Shown here piece after piece: positions 1-8,386 of a DNA stretch of 64,000 nt. A program made the position numbers and the translations under genes. Every line of letters starts with the position of its first letter. The stretch's first letter is position 1. Origin of the DNA: Clostridiales bacterium UBA1316. GTDB lineage: Bacteria; Bacillota; Clostridia; Oscillospirales; Oscillospiraceae. Location: positions 108,549 through 172,548 of the forward strand of contig DBTM01000078.1 of NCBI GenBank assembly GCA_002307055.1, read 5' to 3'. The notes beneath the pieces were generated by a model. It made no database searches. It had not been told where the DNA came from and saw nothing but the letters and a program-made list of their open reading frames with translations.

Positions 1-1
1 A

Positions 2-1543
2 ATGCCCACCGCAGCGAATATCGGCATTACTGTCGCTGATGAAAAAGGCGCGACGGGCGTCGAGTTGGTCGCCGCGGCAAAGGATAACAAAACGGATTAT
101 TATTTAAACGCGTTTGTTGCGGGAAACAAACTGACATTTACCGGCAGTGATATTAAATCGGCTGCGGATCAGATTGGTAAAACAACAACCAATATAGCCG
201 TTAGCAATGGGCAATTTACAATCACGCCTCGGCCGATCAGCGCCGGCAAACCGGTTGATGAGATTATCGTTATAACAAAATCGAATAAATCCGTTTGCAA
301 TATCCATATGGTAAATGAATTTATGCCGACCATGAATATCACAACCGGTACCGTCAAGCCGCAGGACGGTGTTTACTCCTTTACGGTAGATCGTTTTATT
401 TTGCGCGTCGGCACGGATGGGAATATTGTGTATTACCGCAACATGGGATTCCTGAGCAGCAAAAGCGCGGACAACTTCAAGCCGCAGGATACGCAGGACG
501 GGAGATTTTATTCTTATTTCGTTGAATTGAACACCAGTAAGAAAGGTACCGGATTCCTCAGCGGCATGTATATCATTATGGATAAAAATTATAATGAGAT
601 CAATTATGTGACGCTGGCGGCAAACAGCGATAAAAACCACACACATGGCGAAGGCTATTTGGATGATCATGAATTTTTAATGCTGGGCAAGGATCATTGG
701 ATCAGCTTAAGCAATACGCCGATGTTTGTAAGCAATTTAAAAGGTAATGGAATCAGCGGCGGAAACACGGCCTATGTGCAGGCGGGCATTATCCAGGAAG
801 TTCAAAATGGTCAGGTGATCCACGAGTATAATTCGGTGGATTACCCTGAGCTGTACGCCGCAGCGAAGGAAAACACTAAATACAGCACGAGCTCGGGCAC
901 AAAAACGCCGAATGATTATATGGATTATGTTCATATGAACAGCGTCAGTGTTGACCCGAAGGATGGAAATTTGGTCGTTTCCATGAGAAGCCAATATGCC
1001 GTCTACAAGTTTAACCGCGAAACGGGAGACATCATGTGGGTACTCGGCGGAGCGCTGAATTCGTTCAGCGGCTTGGATTCCTTTAAGGATGCCGGCGGTA
1101 ACCTTTTCGTCGGCCAGCATTATGCCATGTATGTCAGCAGCAGTATCGCAGGAAATGACAGCACCATCACCGTCTTCGACAATCACACAAACTACAGCAG
1201 CAATACAACCAGAGTTTTTGAATTTGTGCTGGATGAAACCAATAAAACAGCTTCAGCGACAGTCATTAAGGGAAGCGATCTTGATAAACTAACCGCTGAA
1301 AAGCATTGGGCGACACATTGCGGCGCGTATGAGAGGCAAACAAATGATTCCTGCTATATTGGCTGGGGCGCGAATGGTTCTCTTGACGGAAACAATGCAA
1401 CTATTCCTACCCATGCGCTCCTTACGGACTATAACATCATCAGCAAAGTAATTACCTTTGAGCTAAGCATTACCAGGAACAGTCATTATACAAGCAGCAA
1501 AGACTCCTGCTATTCCTATCGTACTTATAAAAATGTGGATTAG
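2..1543 (+). CDS. Arylsulfotransferase (ASST)-type protein, 5' end probably cut by the window
   Basis: At least 513 residues. Aryl-sulfate sulfotransferases move sulfuryl groups between phenolic compounds through a histidine intermediate and are usually exported. The sequence shows the beta-propeller style of the family: HTHGEGYLDDHEFLML near residues 213-228, DYVHMNSVSVDPKDG near 309-323, a YKFNRETGDIMWVLGG strand near 336-351, then GQHYAMYV and TVFDNHTNY. These conserved His positions resemble the catalytic set of the family, but I cannot align them residue by residue. The first ATG is at base 2 and no signal peptide or ribosome site is visible, so the true start probably lies outside the window. 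A strong hairpin terminator follows. Family fairly sure; acceptor unknown. Confidence 0.75.
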   Translation: MPTAANIGITVADEKGATGVELVAAAKDNKTDYYLNAFVAGNKLTFTGSDIKSAADQIGKTTTNIAVSNGQFTITPRPISAGKPVDEIIVITKSNKSVCNIHMVNEFMPTMNITTGTVKPQDGVYSFTVDRFILRVGTDGNIVYYRNMGFLSSKSADNFKPQDTQDGRFYSYFVELNTSKKGTGFLSGMYIIMDKNYNEINYVTLAANSDKNHTHGEGYLDDHEFLMLGKDHWISLSNTPMFVSNLKGNGISGGNTAYVQAGIIQEVQNGQVIHEYNSVDYPELYAAAKENTKYSTSSGTKTPNDYMDYVHMNSVSVDPKDGNLVVSMRSQYAVYKFNRETGDIMWVLGGALNSFSGLDSFKDAGGNLFVGQHYAMYVSSSIAGNDSTITVFDNHTNYSSNTTRVFEFVLDETNKTASATVIKGSDLDKLTAEKHWATHCGAYERQTNDSCYIGWGANGSLDGNNATIPTHALLTDYNIISKVITFELSITRNSHYTSSKDSCYSYRTYKNVD

Positions 1544-1560
1544 TTAATTGCTTCGGATAT

Positions 1561-1614
1561 GAATAAAGTGCATCCGCGAACCACAAGCCGTGGTATCGCG
1601 GATGCACTTTATTC
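1561..1614 (+). terminator. Long hairpin terminator after the arylsulfotransferase gene
   Basis: Perfect 19-bp arms (1561-1579 and 1596-1614) with an inner CCAC/GTGG stem. It lies 17 bases after the stop codon. No clear T-run follows, so it may act mainly as an RNA 3'-end stabiliser or a terminator of unusual form. Confidence 0.6.
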
Positions 1615-1651
1615 AGAACAGATTTTCTGGGAATGTGATACCGACGGATGA

Positions 1652-1679
1652 TTGAAAAACGGCGGATATCATTTATAAT
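1652..1679 (+). promoter_or_regulatory. Sigma-A-type promoter of the amidohydrolase gene
   Basis: TTGAAA (1652-1657), a 16-bp spacer and TATAAT (1674-1679), 62 bases ahead of the start codon at 1742. Confidence 0.6.
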
Positions 1680-1741
1680 AGAGAGCATGTATGAACCGGT
1701 GCGCAGCTCCGAAAGATGCACGCAGCGAGTAAGGAAAGCAA

Positions 1742-3118
1742 ATGAACGATTTTGATTTGGTCGTTATAAACGGGACGCTTGTCGACGCGGAGAAAAAAAT
1801 TGCAGCCCCCGGCAATCTGGGCATTCAGGACGGAAAAATCAGTGCGGTCACGCGGGAGCCGCTGAACGGGAAGCGGATCTTGGATGCTGCCGGGAAGATC
1901 GTAACGCCCGGATTTATCGACATCCACGCGCACGTCGAGGGAAACCGTGACTGTGCCGAATACATGGCGGCTATGGGCGTTACGACCGTCTATAACGGCA
2001 ACTGCGGATTGTCACCGGCAGGTGAGCTGGATGCTTTTTTCAGCCGCTATGAAAGGGACGGATTTCTGATTCACCAGCTCGAGCAGGTGGGGCATACAAG
2101 CCTCCGGGAAGCGGTGGGGCTCACCGACAGGTATCAGCCGGCGTCTCCCCGGCAGCTTGCCGACATGAAGGTTTTACTGGAAAACGCATTCGATGCGGGG
2201 GCTTGGGGACTGTCGTACGGGCTGGAATATGTACCGGGCAGTACCGCCGGGGAGGTCCTTGCTCTGGCAAAGATCGCCGCCGGACGGGACAAGCTTATAT
2301 CCATTCACACAAGGCTGGATAAAAATAACGGCTTGGCAGGCCTTGAAGAGGCCCTCAATATTTCGAGACTGACCGGAGCAAAGGTGAACATCTCTCATTT
2401 CGTTTATCAATATGGGTACGGTATGGCGGCTCAGGCATTGGATATGGTGGATAACGCGCTGAGTGAGGGACTTGATATTTCAGTCGACAGCGGCGTTTAC
2501 ACAAGCTTTGTCACAGCCATCGGAAGTGCCGTTTTCGATGAGGGCTGCCTCTTGAGCTGGGGCTGCGGATATGACAGCATTGTGGCGGGGACCGGCAAGT
2601 ACAGAGGCAAAAGACTCACCGAAGCGGAGTTTCACGAATTGAGAAAGGATTTCCCGGACGAACAAGCCATTGCTATGATCGGCAAAGACAGCGAAATCAA
2701 TGAGATTCTGGAGAGACCTTATGTGATGCTGTCCAGCGACGCCGGTATGATATACGACAGGGGTATTCCCAGCCATCCGCAGGATGCGGGAACCTTCCCT
2801 AAATTTTTCAGGACGATGGTAAGGGAGCAAAACAGGCTGCCGCTGCCGGAGGCGGTTGCCAGATGCACATGGATGCCCGCCCGGCGGCTTGGGCTGAGCA
2901 ATAAGGGCCGCTTGACGCCGGGTGCTGACGCCGATATCGTCGTTTTTGATATCGGCAAAATATCGGACATGTCGCAGTTCCCCTGCTACGGTGATACAGC
3001 CGCGAGACCGGAGGGGATTGAGTATGTTATAATCAACGGTGCGCTTACTGCCGAGCATTCGGACATCAAGCCGATAAAAGCAGGCAAAATACTGCGCGGC
3101 GGAGCGATGACGGACTGA
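1742..3118 (+). CDS. N-acyl-D-amino-acid deacylase-like amidohydrolase
   Basis: 458 residues. The amidohydrolase superfamily hydrolyses amide or cyclic amide bonds using one or two zinc ions in a TIM barrel. Visible features: the N-terminal beta-sandwich segment with VTPGFIDIHAHVEG (HxH metal ligands near residue 64), the YNGNCGLSP cysteine loop typical of D-aminoacylases, SIHTRLD and NISHF histidines, SSDAGMIYD and HPQDAGTFPKFF, and the C-terminal GRLTPGADADIVVFD strand. The start has AAGGA upstream and its own promoter. It lies just before the polyamine island in the same direction, but a separate strong promoter begins after it. The substrate may be an N-acyl-D-amino acid or a related amide; a role in polyamine use is not shown. 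Confidence 0.8.
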   Translation: MNDFDLVVINGTLVDAEKKIAAPGNLGIQDGKISAVTREPLNGKRILDAAGKIVTPGFIDIHAHVEGNRDCAEYMAAMGVTTVYNGNCGLSPAGELDAFFSRYERDGFLIHQLEQVGHTSLREAVGLTDRYQPASPRQLADMKVLLENAFDAGAWGLSYGLEYVPGSTAGEVLALAKIAAGRDKLISIHTRLDKNNGLAGLEEALNISRLTGAKVNISHFVYQYGYGMAAQALDMVDNALSEGLDISVDSGVYTSFVTAIGSAVFDEGCLLSWGCGYDSIVAGTGKYRGKRLTEAEFHELRKDFPDEQAIAMIGKDSEINEILERPYVMLSSDAGMIYDRGIPSHPQDAGTFPKFFRTMVREQNRLPLPEAVARCTWMPARRLGLSNKGRLTPGADADIVVFDIGKISDMSQFPCYGDTAARPEGIEYVIINGALTAEHSDIKPIKAGKILRGGAMTD

Positions 3119-3134
3119 GCTGATAAAGTAATAA

Positions 3135-3178
3135 TTGACATATAGCCGCATGTGCAATATAATGCACATGCGGCTATA
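3135..3178 (+). promoter_or_regulatory. Perfect-consensus promoter overlapped by a 16-bp-arm palindromic operator
   Basis: TTGACA (3135-3140), exactly 17 bp, then TATAAT (3158-3163). The spacer and -10 box are covered by a perfect inverted repeat: TATAGCCGCATGTGCA at 3141-3156 and its reverse complement at 3163-3178. A repressor bound here would occlude RNA polymerase. The next gene encodes an HTH-cupin regulator, so autorepression is the simplest reading (inference). Confidence 0.8.
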
Positions 3179-3218
3179 TGCTGACGTGCAGCATAACGCA
3201 TATTGGAAGGGCATCATC

Positions 3219-3770
3219 ATGGATTATTTAAATGAAAATGTGGCGATTAACCTCAAAAAAATAAGAAAAGGGAAAAAAATGAGCCTTGACATGCTCGCGG
3301 CTGAGACGGGCATCAGCAAAAGCATGCTGGGGCAGATCGAGCGCGGCGAGGCAAATCCGACGCTCGGAACACTCGGAAAAATTACCAGCGGATTGCGGGT
3401 AAGCTTCATGGAGCTCATCGGCCCTCCCCGCGAGGAAATTTATATTATGCGGAAAGAAACGCTCACGCCGATCAAGGAGGAAAAAGACAATTTCAGGAAC
3501 TATGCCTATTTCCCTTTTGAAGAAGGACGGGATTTCGAGATATACTGCGTCGAGCTTGAGCCGAACGGCTGTTATGCCTGCGGCTCCCACGGGGAAAACA
3601 CGATAGAATATATTGTTGTTTTTTCAGGAACACTTCGATTGGAAATCGATGGAGCGAATTATCATCTGGCACCCGGAGACGCCATCCGGCTGTATTCGGA
3701 TAAAGATCATACTTATTACGGCTGCGCTGGTGAACGCACGCAATTCTACATGTTGTTTACATGGGAATAG
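3219..3770 (+). CDS. XRE-family HTH regulator with C-terminal cupin (PuuR-like)
   Basis: 183 residues from the ATG at 3219, chosen because GGAAGG lies 8 bases upstream; an in-frame ATG at 3135 would overlap the promoter. Residues 8-62 form an HTH_3 domain (LKKIRKGKKMSLDMLAAETG, SKSMLGQIERGEANPTLGTL). Residues about 105-180 form a small cupin (ENTIEYIVVFSGTLRLEIDG, YHLAPGDAIRLYSDKDHTYY). This layout is that of PuuR and related sensors of amines and small metabolites, in which the cupin binds the effector. Downstream lie enzymes fitting GABA and polyamine use, which supports a PuuR-like role, though many HTH-cupin proteins sense other ligands. Probably autoregulated through the palindrome at 3141-3178. 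Confidence 0.85.
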   Translation: MDYLNENVAINLKKIRKGKKMSLDMLAAETGISKSMLGQIERGEANPTLGTLGKITSGLRVSFMELIGPPREEIYIMRKETLTPIKEEKDNFRNYAYFPFEEGRDFEIYCVELEPNGCYACGSHGENTIEYIVVFSGTLRLEIDGANYHLAPGDAIRLYSDKDHTYYGCAGERTQFYMLFTWE

Positions 3771-3802
3771 TGCATTATATTAAATATTGTATATTATTTA
3801 TA

Positions 3803-3831
3803 TAGACAATATATTGCACAACCATTATAAT
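3803..3831 (+). promoter_or_regulatory. Promoter ahead of the iron alcohol dehydrogenase gene
   Basis: TAGACA (3803-3808), 17 bp, TATAAT (3826-3831). The region holds related half-sites GTGCATTATAT (3770-3780) and ATATATTGCAC (3810-3820), which resemble the centre of the operator at 3141-3178. A terminator-like hairpin lies between this promoter and the gene. Confidence 0.5.
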
Positions 3832-3864
3832 AAAACAAAGTTATAAGAAAATTGTCTTTTGAAC

Positions 3865-3895
3865 AAAGATGTTCCAGCACATGGAGCATCTTTTT
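3865..3895 (+). terminator. Rho-independent terminator between the regulator and dehydrogenase genes
   Basis: Arms AAAGATGTTCCA (3865-3876) and TGGAGCATCTTT (3882-3893) with one G-U pair, running into a T-run. It can end the regulator transcript. It also lies downstream of the promoter at 3803-3831, so it could attenuate dehydrogenase expression. Confidence 0.7.
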
Positions 3896-3931
3896 CATTA
3901 TCAGTATGTAAATTTGTAAAGGAAAATGGAT

Positions 3932-5071
3932 ATGAAATTTCAGTATTGCCTGCCGGTGAATCTGATTTTTGGTAGAGGGCAAATCAATCAGGTAGGCATT
4001 CAGACAGCGAAATACGGGAAAAGAGCGCTTGTTGTTACCGGAAGGAACAGCACTAAAAAAACAGGCCTGCTTGAGCGCACGCTTGCTTTTTTGAGGGCGG
4101 AGGGTATCGAACCGATCCTGTTTGACAAGGTCGGGCAAAACCCGCTGACAGATACAGTTTATGAAGGCGCGGGCATGGCGGCGGCCAATGGGTGCGATGT
4201 GGTTGTCGGACTTGGCGGCGGCAGCATTATGGATGCAGCGAAAGCAATTGCTTTCGCCGCGGAAAACAATGATGATATTAATGATTACATCTTTGGAAAA
4301 AAGACATCGGAGAAGGCTCTGCCGATTATTTTAGTACCGACGACGTGCGGAACAGGCAGTGAGGGCAACGGCTTCGCTGTTTTAACGAATCCGGTAACAA
4401 AGGATAAAAAATCGCTCCGGTGCAATGCCATTATAGCCAAAGCGTCCATTATCGACCCCGAGCTCATGACGACAATGCCCAAAGCCATTCTGGCAAGCGT
4501 CGGTTTCGACGCGCTCTGTCACAACATGGAGGCTTACTTATCAGCCATCAGCCAGCCGATGACGGATATGATGGCGCTTGAGGGTATCAGGCTGGCGGCA
4601 AAATACCTGCCGAGAGTTTATGACGACGCGGCTGATATGGAGGCGTGGGACTATATGACCTGGGCCAGCACACTGGGCGGCATGGTCATTAACACCGTTG
4701 GCGTTACAGCGCCGCACGGGATGGAGCACCCCGCCAGCGGCTTGCGGGGTATTGTCCACGGGCGCGGGCTTGCCGCGCTGACGCCTGTAATTTACGAAGA
4801 ATCCATCAACGATCCGCGCGGCTGCCCGGAGAAATTCGCCGTGATATCAAGGCTTATGGGTGGGCATGATGCGCATGACTGCGTGGCGAAAATCAGGGAA
4901 CTGCTCGAGAAAATTGAACTGACAGCGTCCCTTGGAGAGCAGGGAATTAAAGAGGCGGATGTCGACTGGATGGCGCAAAACTGCCTGAAGGTTTCCGCTG
5001 CCGGTATTGCCAATCACCCGGTAAAATTCGGTCTCGACGACCTGAAACGGATTTACTTAAAAGCGCTCTAA
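3932..5071 (+). CDS. Iron-containing alcohol dehydrogenase, possibly 4-hydroxybutyrate dehydrogenase
   Basis: 379 residues from the ATG at 3932 (AAAGGA 8 bases upstream; the ATG at 3926 is too close). Fe-ADH family: NAD(P)-binding VVGLGGGSIMDAAKAIAF near residues 90-107, PTTCGTGSEGNGFAVLTNP near 136-154, and metal-ligand regions GFDALCHNMEAY, HGMEHPASG and IVHGRGLA that supply the usual Asp and three His. Family members reduce aldehydes to alcohols with NAD(P)H. Because a GABA aminotransferase gene starts 55 bases downstream in the same direction, succinic semialdehyde is the most sensible substrate and 4-hydroxybutyrate the product (inference). A general alcohol dehydrogenase is the alternative. 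Confidence 0.85.
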   Translation: MKFQYCLPVNLIFGRGQINQVGIQTAKYGKRALVVTGRNSTKKTGLLERTLAFLRAEGIEPILFDKVGQNPLTDTVYEGAGMAAANGCDVVVGLGGGSIMDAAKAIAFAAENNDDINDYIFGKKTSEKALPIILVPTTCGTGSEGNGFAVLTNPVTKDKKSLRCNAIIAKASIIDPELMTTMPKAILASVGFDALCHNMEAYLSAISQPMTDMMALEGIRLAAKYLPRVYDDAADMEAWDYMTWASTLGGMVINTVGVTAPHGMEHPASGLRGIVHGRGLAALTPVIYEESINDPRGCPEKFAVISRLMGGHDAHDCVAKIRELLEKIELTASLGEQGIKEADVDWMAQNCLKVSAAGIANHPVKFGLDDLKRIYLKAL

Positions 5072-5126
5072 TGAAGCAGAAAAAGGGTTTAACCCCTTAC
5101 AAATCAGGCAATAAAAAGGAGAGTTT

Positions 5127-6491
5127 ATGATGCTTAGAGAATCACTGCCGAAAATAATCACACCCCTGCCCGGGCCGAAAGCAAAAGCAATTATCGCAAG
5201 AAGAGCGGAAGCTATACCCGGCTCGATTAAATGTGTTTATCCCTGCGTTATTAAAAGAGGCGAAGGCGCCATGATCGAGGATGTCGACGGCAACATTTTC
5301 CTTGACTGGGTTGGCGGCGTGGGTGTTCTGAATGTTGGCTACAGCCACCCGGAGCTTATCGAGGCTGTGAAAGAGCAGTCGGAGAAGTATTTCCACGGCA
5401 TGATGAACATCATGACACACGAGGGATACGTCAAGCTCGCTGAAAAAATGAATGAAATCGTGCCGGTTAAGGGCGACAAAAAGAAGACCATGTTCGTCAA
5501 CTCCGGTGCTGAAGCGGACGAAAACGCTGTTAAGATCGCAAAATCCTATACGAAAAGGCCGAATATTATCGTATTTTCAGGCGCATTCCACGGCCGTACG
5601 CTGCTCGCCTCCGTTATGACCTCCAAAAAAGCGTATTCAGCCGGTATCGGCCCGTATCCCGACGGCGTGTACCGCGCCGAATTCCCGTATCTGTACAGAG
5701 CGCCGAAGGGTTATACGGAAGAAGAAGCGATTGCCTATTACATTGAAAAGCTCGAGCGCGTGTTTGAAGAGGCATCTCCGGCGGAATATGTGGCGGGCAT
5801 CGTTGTGGAGCCTGTTCAGGGGGAGGGCGGATTTGTCCCCGCGCCTATTGAATGGGTCAAGGCTGTCAGAAAGCTCTGCGACGAAAAGGGTATCCTGCTG
5901 ATTGCCGATGAGGTGCAGACCGGGTTTGCCCGCTCGGGTAAAATGTTCGTTTCAAACTACTGGCAGGAAGCCGACTGCGCGCCCGATATTATCGCCACAG
6001 CCAAATCCATCGCAGGCGGCATACCGCTGAGCGCCGTGACCGCGAGAGCCGAGATTTTTGACGGCATTAAGGACGGAATCATCGGCGGCACCTTCGGCGG
6101 CAACGCTCTTGCCTGCGCGTCGGCCCTAAAGGTCATTGAAATCATTGAGCGGGACAATTTATGCGCCCGAGCGCTTGAGATTGCGGCGAAATGCAGAACC
6201 GCTTTTGAAGCATGGAAAGCTAAATATGAGGTCATCGGCGATGTCAGAGGCATCGGCTGCATGATGGGCATCGAGTTTGTCGAGGATAAAAAGAGCAAGA
6301 AGCCCAACGTAAAGCTTGTGTCGGCAATCGTCACGGAAGCCGCGGCCAACGGCCTCATCATTGAAAGCGCCGGAATTTACAGCAATGTCATTCGCTTTTT
6401 GTCCCCCCTCGTCGTCACGGACGCACAGCTCGACAGCGGTTTGAGAATTTTTGAAGCGGCTATAAAGACGTGCAGCGCCGTCAAATACTAA
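5127..6491 (+). CDS. gabT: Class III aminotransferase, probable 4-aminobutyrate aminotransferase
   Basis: 454 residues; start at the first of two ATGs with AAGGAG upstream. PLP-dependent class III transaminase. Visible are the N-terminal DVDGNIFLDWVGGVGVLNVG, the cofactor phosphate region FVNSGAEADENAVKIAKSYT, FSGAFHGRTL, VEPVQGEGGF, IADEVQTGFARSG with the PLP-ring Asp, and ATAKSIAGGIPLSAV with the Schiff-base lysine at about residue 293. This pattern fits GABA aminotransferases (GABA + 2-oxoglutarate to succinic semialdehyde + glutamate). It follows the Fe-ADH gene closely and the two are likely cotranscribed. The specificity call rests on pattern and context; other omega-amino acids are possible. 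Confidence 0.83.
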   Translation: MMLRESLPKIITPLPGPKAKAIIARRAEAIPGSIKCVYPCVIKRGEGAMIEDVDGNIFLDWVGGVGVLNVGYSHPELIEAVKEQSEKYFHGMMNIMTHEGYVKLAEKMNEIVPVKGDKKKTMFVNSGAEADENAVKIAKSYTKRPNIIVFSGAFHGRTLLASVMTSKKAYSAGIGPYPDGVYRAEFPYLYRAPKGYTEEEAIAYYIEKLERVFEEASPAEYVAGIVVEPVQGEGGFVPAPIEWVKAVRKLCDEKGILLIADEVQTGFARSGKMFVSNYWQEADCAPDIIATAKSIAGGIPLSAVTARAEIFDGIKDGIIGGTFGGNALACASALKVIEIIERDNLCARALEIAAKCRTAFEAWKAKYEVIGDVRGIGCMMGIEFVEDKKSKKPNVKLVSAIVTEAAANGLIIESAGIYSNVIRFLSPLVVTDAQLDSGLRIFEAAIKTCSAVKY

Positions 6492-6628
6492 AATCAGTTA
6501 TAATCTTACAAATATTTATTTTTTATTTTCGCTTACTTTCATATACAAACGTGAAAACATGATGTATACTGATAATTGTGCTGAACGATGAGCTCAGTAT
6601 ATATTATTTAAAAGAGGTATACCATTTA

Positions 6629-6898
6629 ATGACTCAAGACAAAACACTGACCTGTAAAGATTGTGGCGCAGAATTTACCTTCACATCGAGTGAACAGGAT
6701 TTCTTTGCTGAAAAAGGCTTTACAAACGAACCCCAGAGATGCAAGCCCTGCCGTAACGCGAGAAAAAATGGCGGCGCTGTTCAGAGAGAAATGTTTACTG
6801 CCACTTGCGCATCCTGCGGCAATGAAGCAAAGGTTCCTTTCCAGCCGAGAGATGATCGCCCTGTTTATTGCAGCGATTGTTTTTCCAGACAGAGATAA
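6629..6898 (+). CDS. Small double zinc-ribbon protein (CxxC-x17-CxxC type)
   Basis: 89 residues from the ATG at 6629 with AAGAGG upstream. Two zinc-binding units are visible: CKDCGAEFTF ... CKPCRNARK (residues about 9-52) and CASC followed by exactly 17 residues and CSDC near the C terminus. These are the probable zinc-ribbon (zf-trcl) and CxxC-x17-CxxC domains often found together in small bacterial proteins of unknown role, perhaps nucleic-acid binding. No transmembrane segment. A strong terminator follows. It is not evidently part of the GABA operon. Confidence 0.85.
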   Translation: MTQDKTLTCKDCGAEFTFTSSEQDFFAEKGFTNEPQRCKPCRNARKNGGAVQREMFTATCASCGNEAKVPFQPRDDRPVYCSDCFSRQR

Positions 6899-6921
6899 TT
6901 CTGCTTGTAATAAAAGAAGAG

Positions 6922-6955
6922 ATGATGCACCCGTAAGGGTGTATCATTTTTTATT
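6922..6955 (+). terminator. Rho-independent terminator after the zinc-ribbon gene
   Basis: 11-bp stem (6922-6932 with 6937-6947, one G-U), GTAA loop, followed by a T-run. Confidence 0.88.
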
Positions 6956-7008
6956 ATACTATTTTCTTGCCACTTTCAGCTGAATTCCCTCAATTTTACC
7001 AAATTGTA

Positions 7009-7037
7009 TTGCAAATCGACTTGTTTAGGGGTATATT
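7009..7037 (+). promoter_or_regulatory. Promoter of the NlpC/P60 gene
   Basis: TTGCAA (7009-7014), 17 bp, TATATT (7032-7037), about 40 bases ahead of the start codon. Confidence 0.5.
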
Positions 7038-7077
7038 ATTGTGAGTTGTAACTATTTGTAACGGCTTGGTGATTCGC

Positions 7078-8310
7078 ATGTTTAATATATTCTCAAAAAA
7101 GAAAAAGTCTTTGTTGGCAGGGCTGCTGACGTTCGCCTTAGTATTTGGCATGGGATTATCGCTGCTCAATGGGCCGGTTCAGGCTGTGAGCAAGTCGGAA
7201 CTGAATTCGCTGAAGAAGCAGCAGCAACAGCTCGCTGAAAAAAAGGCCAATATTCAGAAGCAGGCAGACGCGCTCAACAGTAAAGTGAATGCGCAGACCC
7301 AAAAGCTGAATCTGCTGACCTCGAAGCTTGACGTGACGAATTCGGAAATCAAAAACCTGTCCAAGCAAATTGCGATTTACACGAATTCAATCGCGGCAAT
7401 GGAAAACGAACTCAACGTCGATGAACAAAAGGAACAGGAGCTGCTTAAGAAATATAAACAGCGGATGCGCGTCATGGAGGAAAGCGGCGGCATTTCATAC
7501 ATATCGCTGCTTTTCGAAGCAAACAGCTTTGAGGATCTGCTCAGCCGTATCGACTGCGTTAACGCGATTATGGAGTATGATAACGGCCTTATTAAGGATG
7601 TCCGGGAAGCTAAGGTCAAGGTTAAAAACGCAAAAGCGGACATGGAAGCCGAGATGGCCGACCAGCAGCAGGTCTTCGCGACCTATCAGGAAAAACAGGC
7701 GGACCTTGTCTCGCAGCAAGCCGAGGTCAAAAAGGTCCTTTTAACCTTAACGGCGGGTTCGGCGGATTACGAAAAACAGCTTCAGTCGGTCAAATCGCTT
7801 CAGTCGTCATTAAACGGACAGATCAGCGATATGGCGAGCAAGCTGACGGAACAAGAACGCTTAAAGGCAGAGCAGGCTGCCGCAGACAAGGCTTCGTCAG
7901 ACGGTGGGAACTGGTATGGCGACGCGGCCGGTACAGGCACGGGACAGGATATTGTCAATTACGCGAAGACTTTTCTCGGCGTTAAGTATGTTTATGGCGG
8001 AACGTCTCCTTCAGGCTTCGACTGTTCGGGCTTCGTGTACTACTGCTACAGGCACTTCGGCTATTGGGTAAACCGCACCGCGTCAGGCCTCGCGTACAAC
8101 GGTGTTGCGGTATCGTCGTCTGCGTTAAAGCCCGGAGATGTTATCCTTTTCACAGAGCTGGACGGCGACTATATAGGCCACACGGGCATATATATCGGCA
8201 ACGGCCAATTCATCCACGCGCCGCACACCGGGGACGTCGTCAAAATATCAAGCCTTTCGGACGCTTATTACACGCGGCACTACTGGGGCGCAAGACGGAT
8301 TATTACTTAA
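7078..8310 (+). CDS. Secreted coiled-coil NlpC/P60 peptidoglycan endopeptidase
   Basis: 410 residues from the ATG at 7078 (GGTGA just upstream; TTG at 7066 and GTG at 7069 are alternatives). Signal peptide: KKKK followed by LLAGLLTFALVFGMGLSLL. Residues about 40-270 are a long Gln/Lys/Glu-rich coiled coil, as in PcsB/CwlO-like hydrolases that are activated by FtsEX. The C terminus is an NlpC/P60 domain with FDCSGFVYYC (catalytic Cys about 316), HTGIYIG and FIHAPH (histidines). It cuts gamma-D-Glu-diamino acid bonds in peptidoglycan stems outside the membrane and probably acts in growth or daughter-cell separation. It has its own promoter and terminator. Confidence 0.9.
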   Translation: MFNIFSKKKKSLLAGLLTFALVFGMGLSLLNGPVQAVSKSELNSLKKQQQQLAEKKANIQKQADALNSKVNAQTQKLNLLTSKLDVTNSEIKNLSKQIAIYTNSIAAMENELNVDEQKEQELLKKYKQRMRVMEESGGISYISLLFEANSFEDLLSRIDCVNAIMEYDNGLIKDVREAKVKVKNAKADMEAEMADQQQVFATYQEKQADLVSQQAEVKKVLLTLTAGSADYEKQLQSVKSLQSSLNGQISDMASKLTEQERLKAEQAAADKASSDGGNWYGDAAGTGTGQDIVNYAKTFLGVKYVYGGTSPSGFDCSGFVYYCYRHFGYWVNRTASGLAYNGVAVSSSALKPGDVILFTELDGDYIGHTGIYIGNGQFIHAPHTGDVVKISSLSDAYYTRHYWGARRIIT

Positions 8311-8328
8311 TTAATATTCATAAAAGAA

Positions 8329-8364
8329 GGCTCGGCGCTGCAAGTACAGCATCGAGCCTTTTTT
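8329..8364 (+). terminator. Terminator between converging genes
   Basis: Stem GGCTCGGCGCTG (8329-8340) with CAGCATCGAGCC (8347-8358), then TTTTTT. A-rich sequence precedes the stem, so it can also serve the minus-strand patA transcript. Confidence 0.88.
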
Positions 8365-8386
8365 CGCTTGATATCTTATGAGTATA

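Noticed and set aside
3135..3218. Longer N terminus of the XRE-cupin regulator starting at the ATG at 3135
   Set aside because: It would be translated from inside the consensus promoter and operator; the ATG at 3219 has a proper ribosome site and starts right before the HTH domain.
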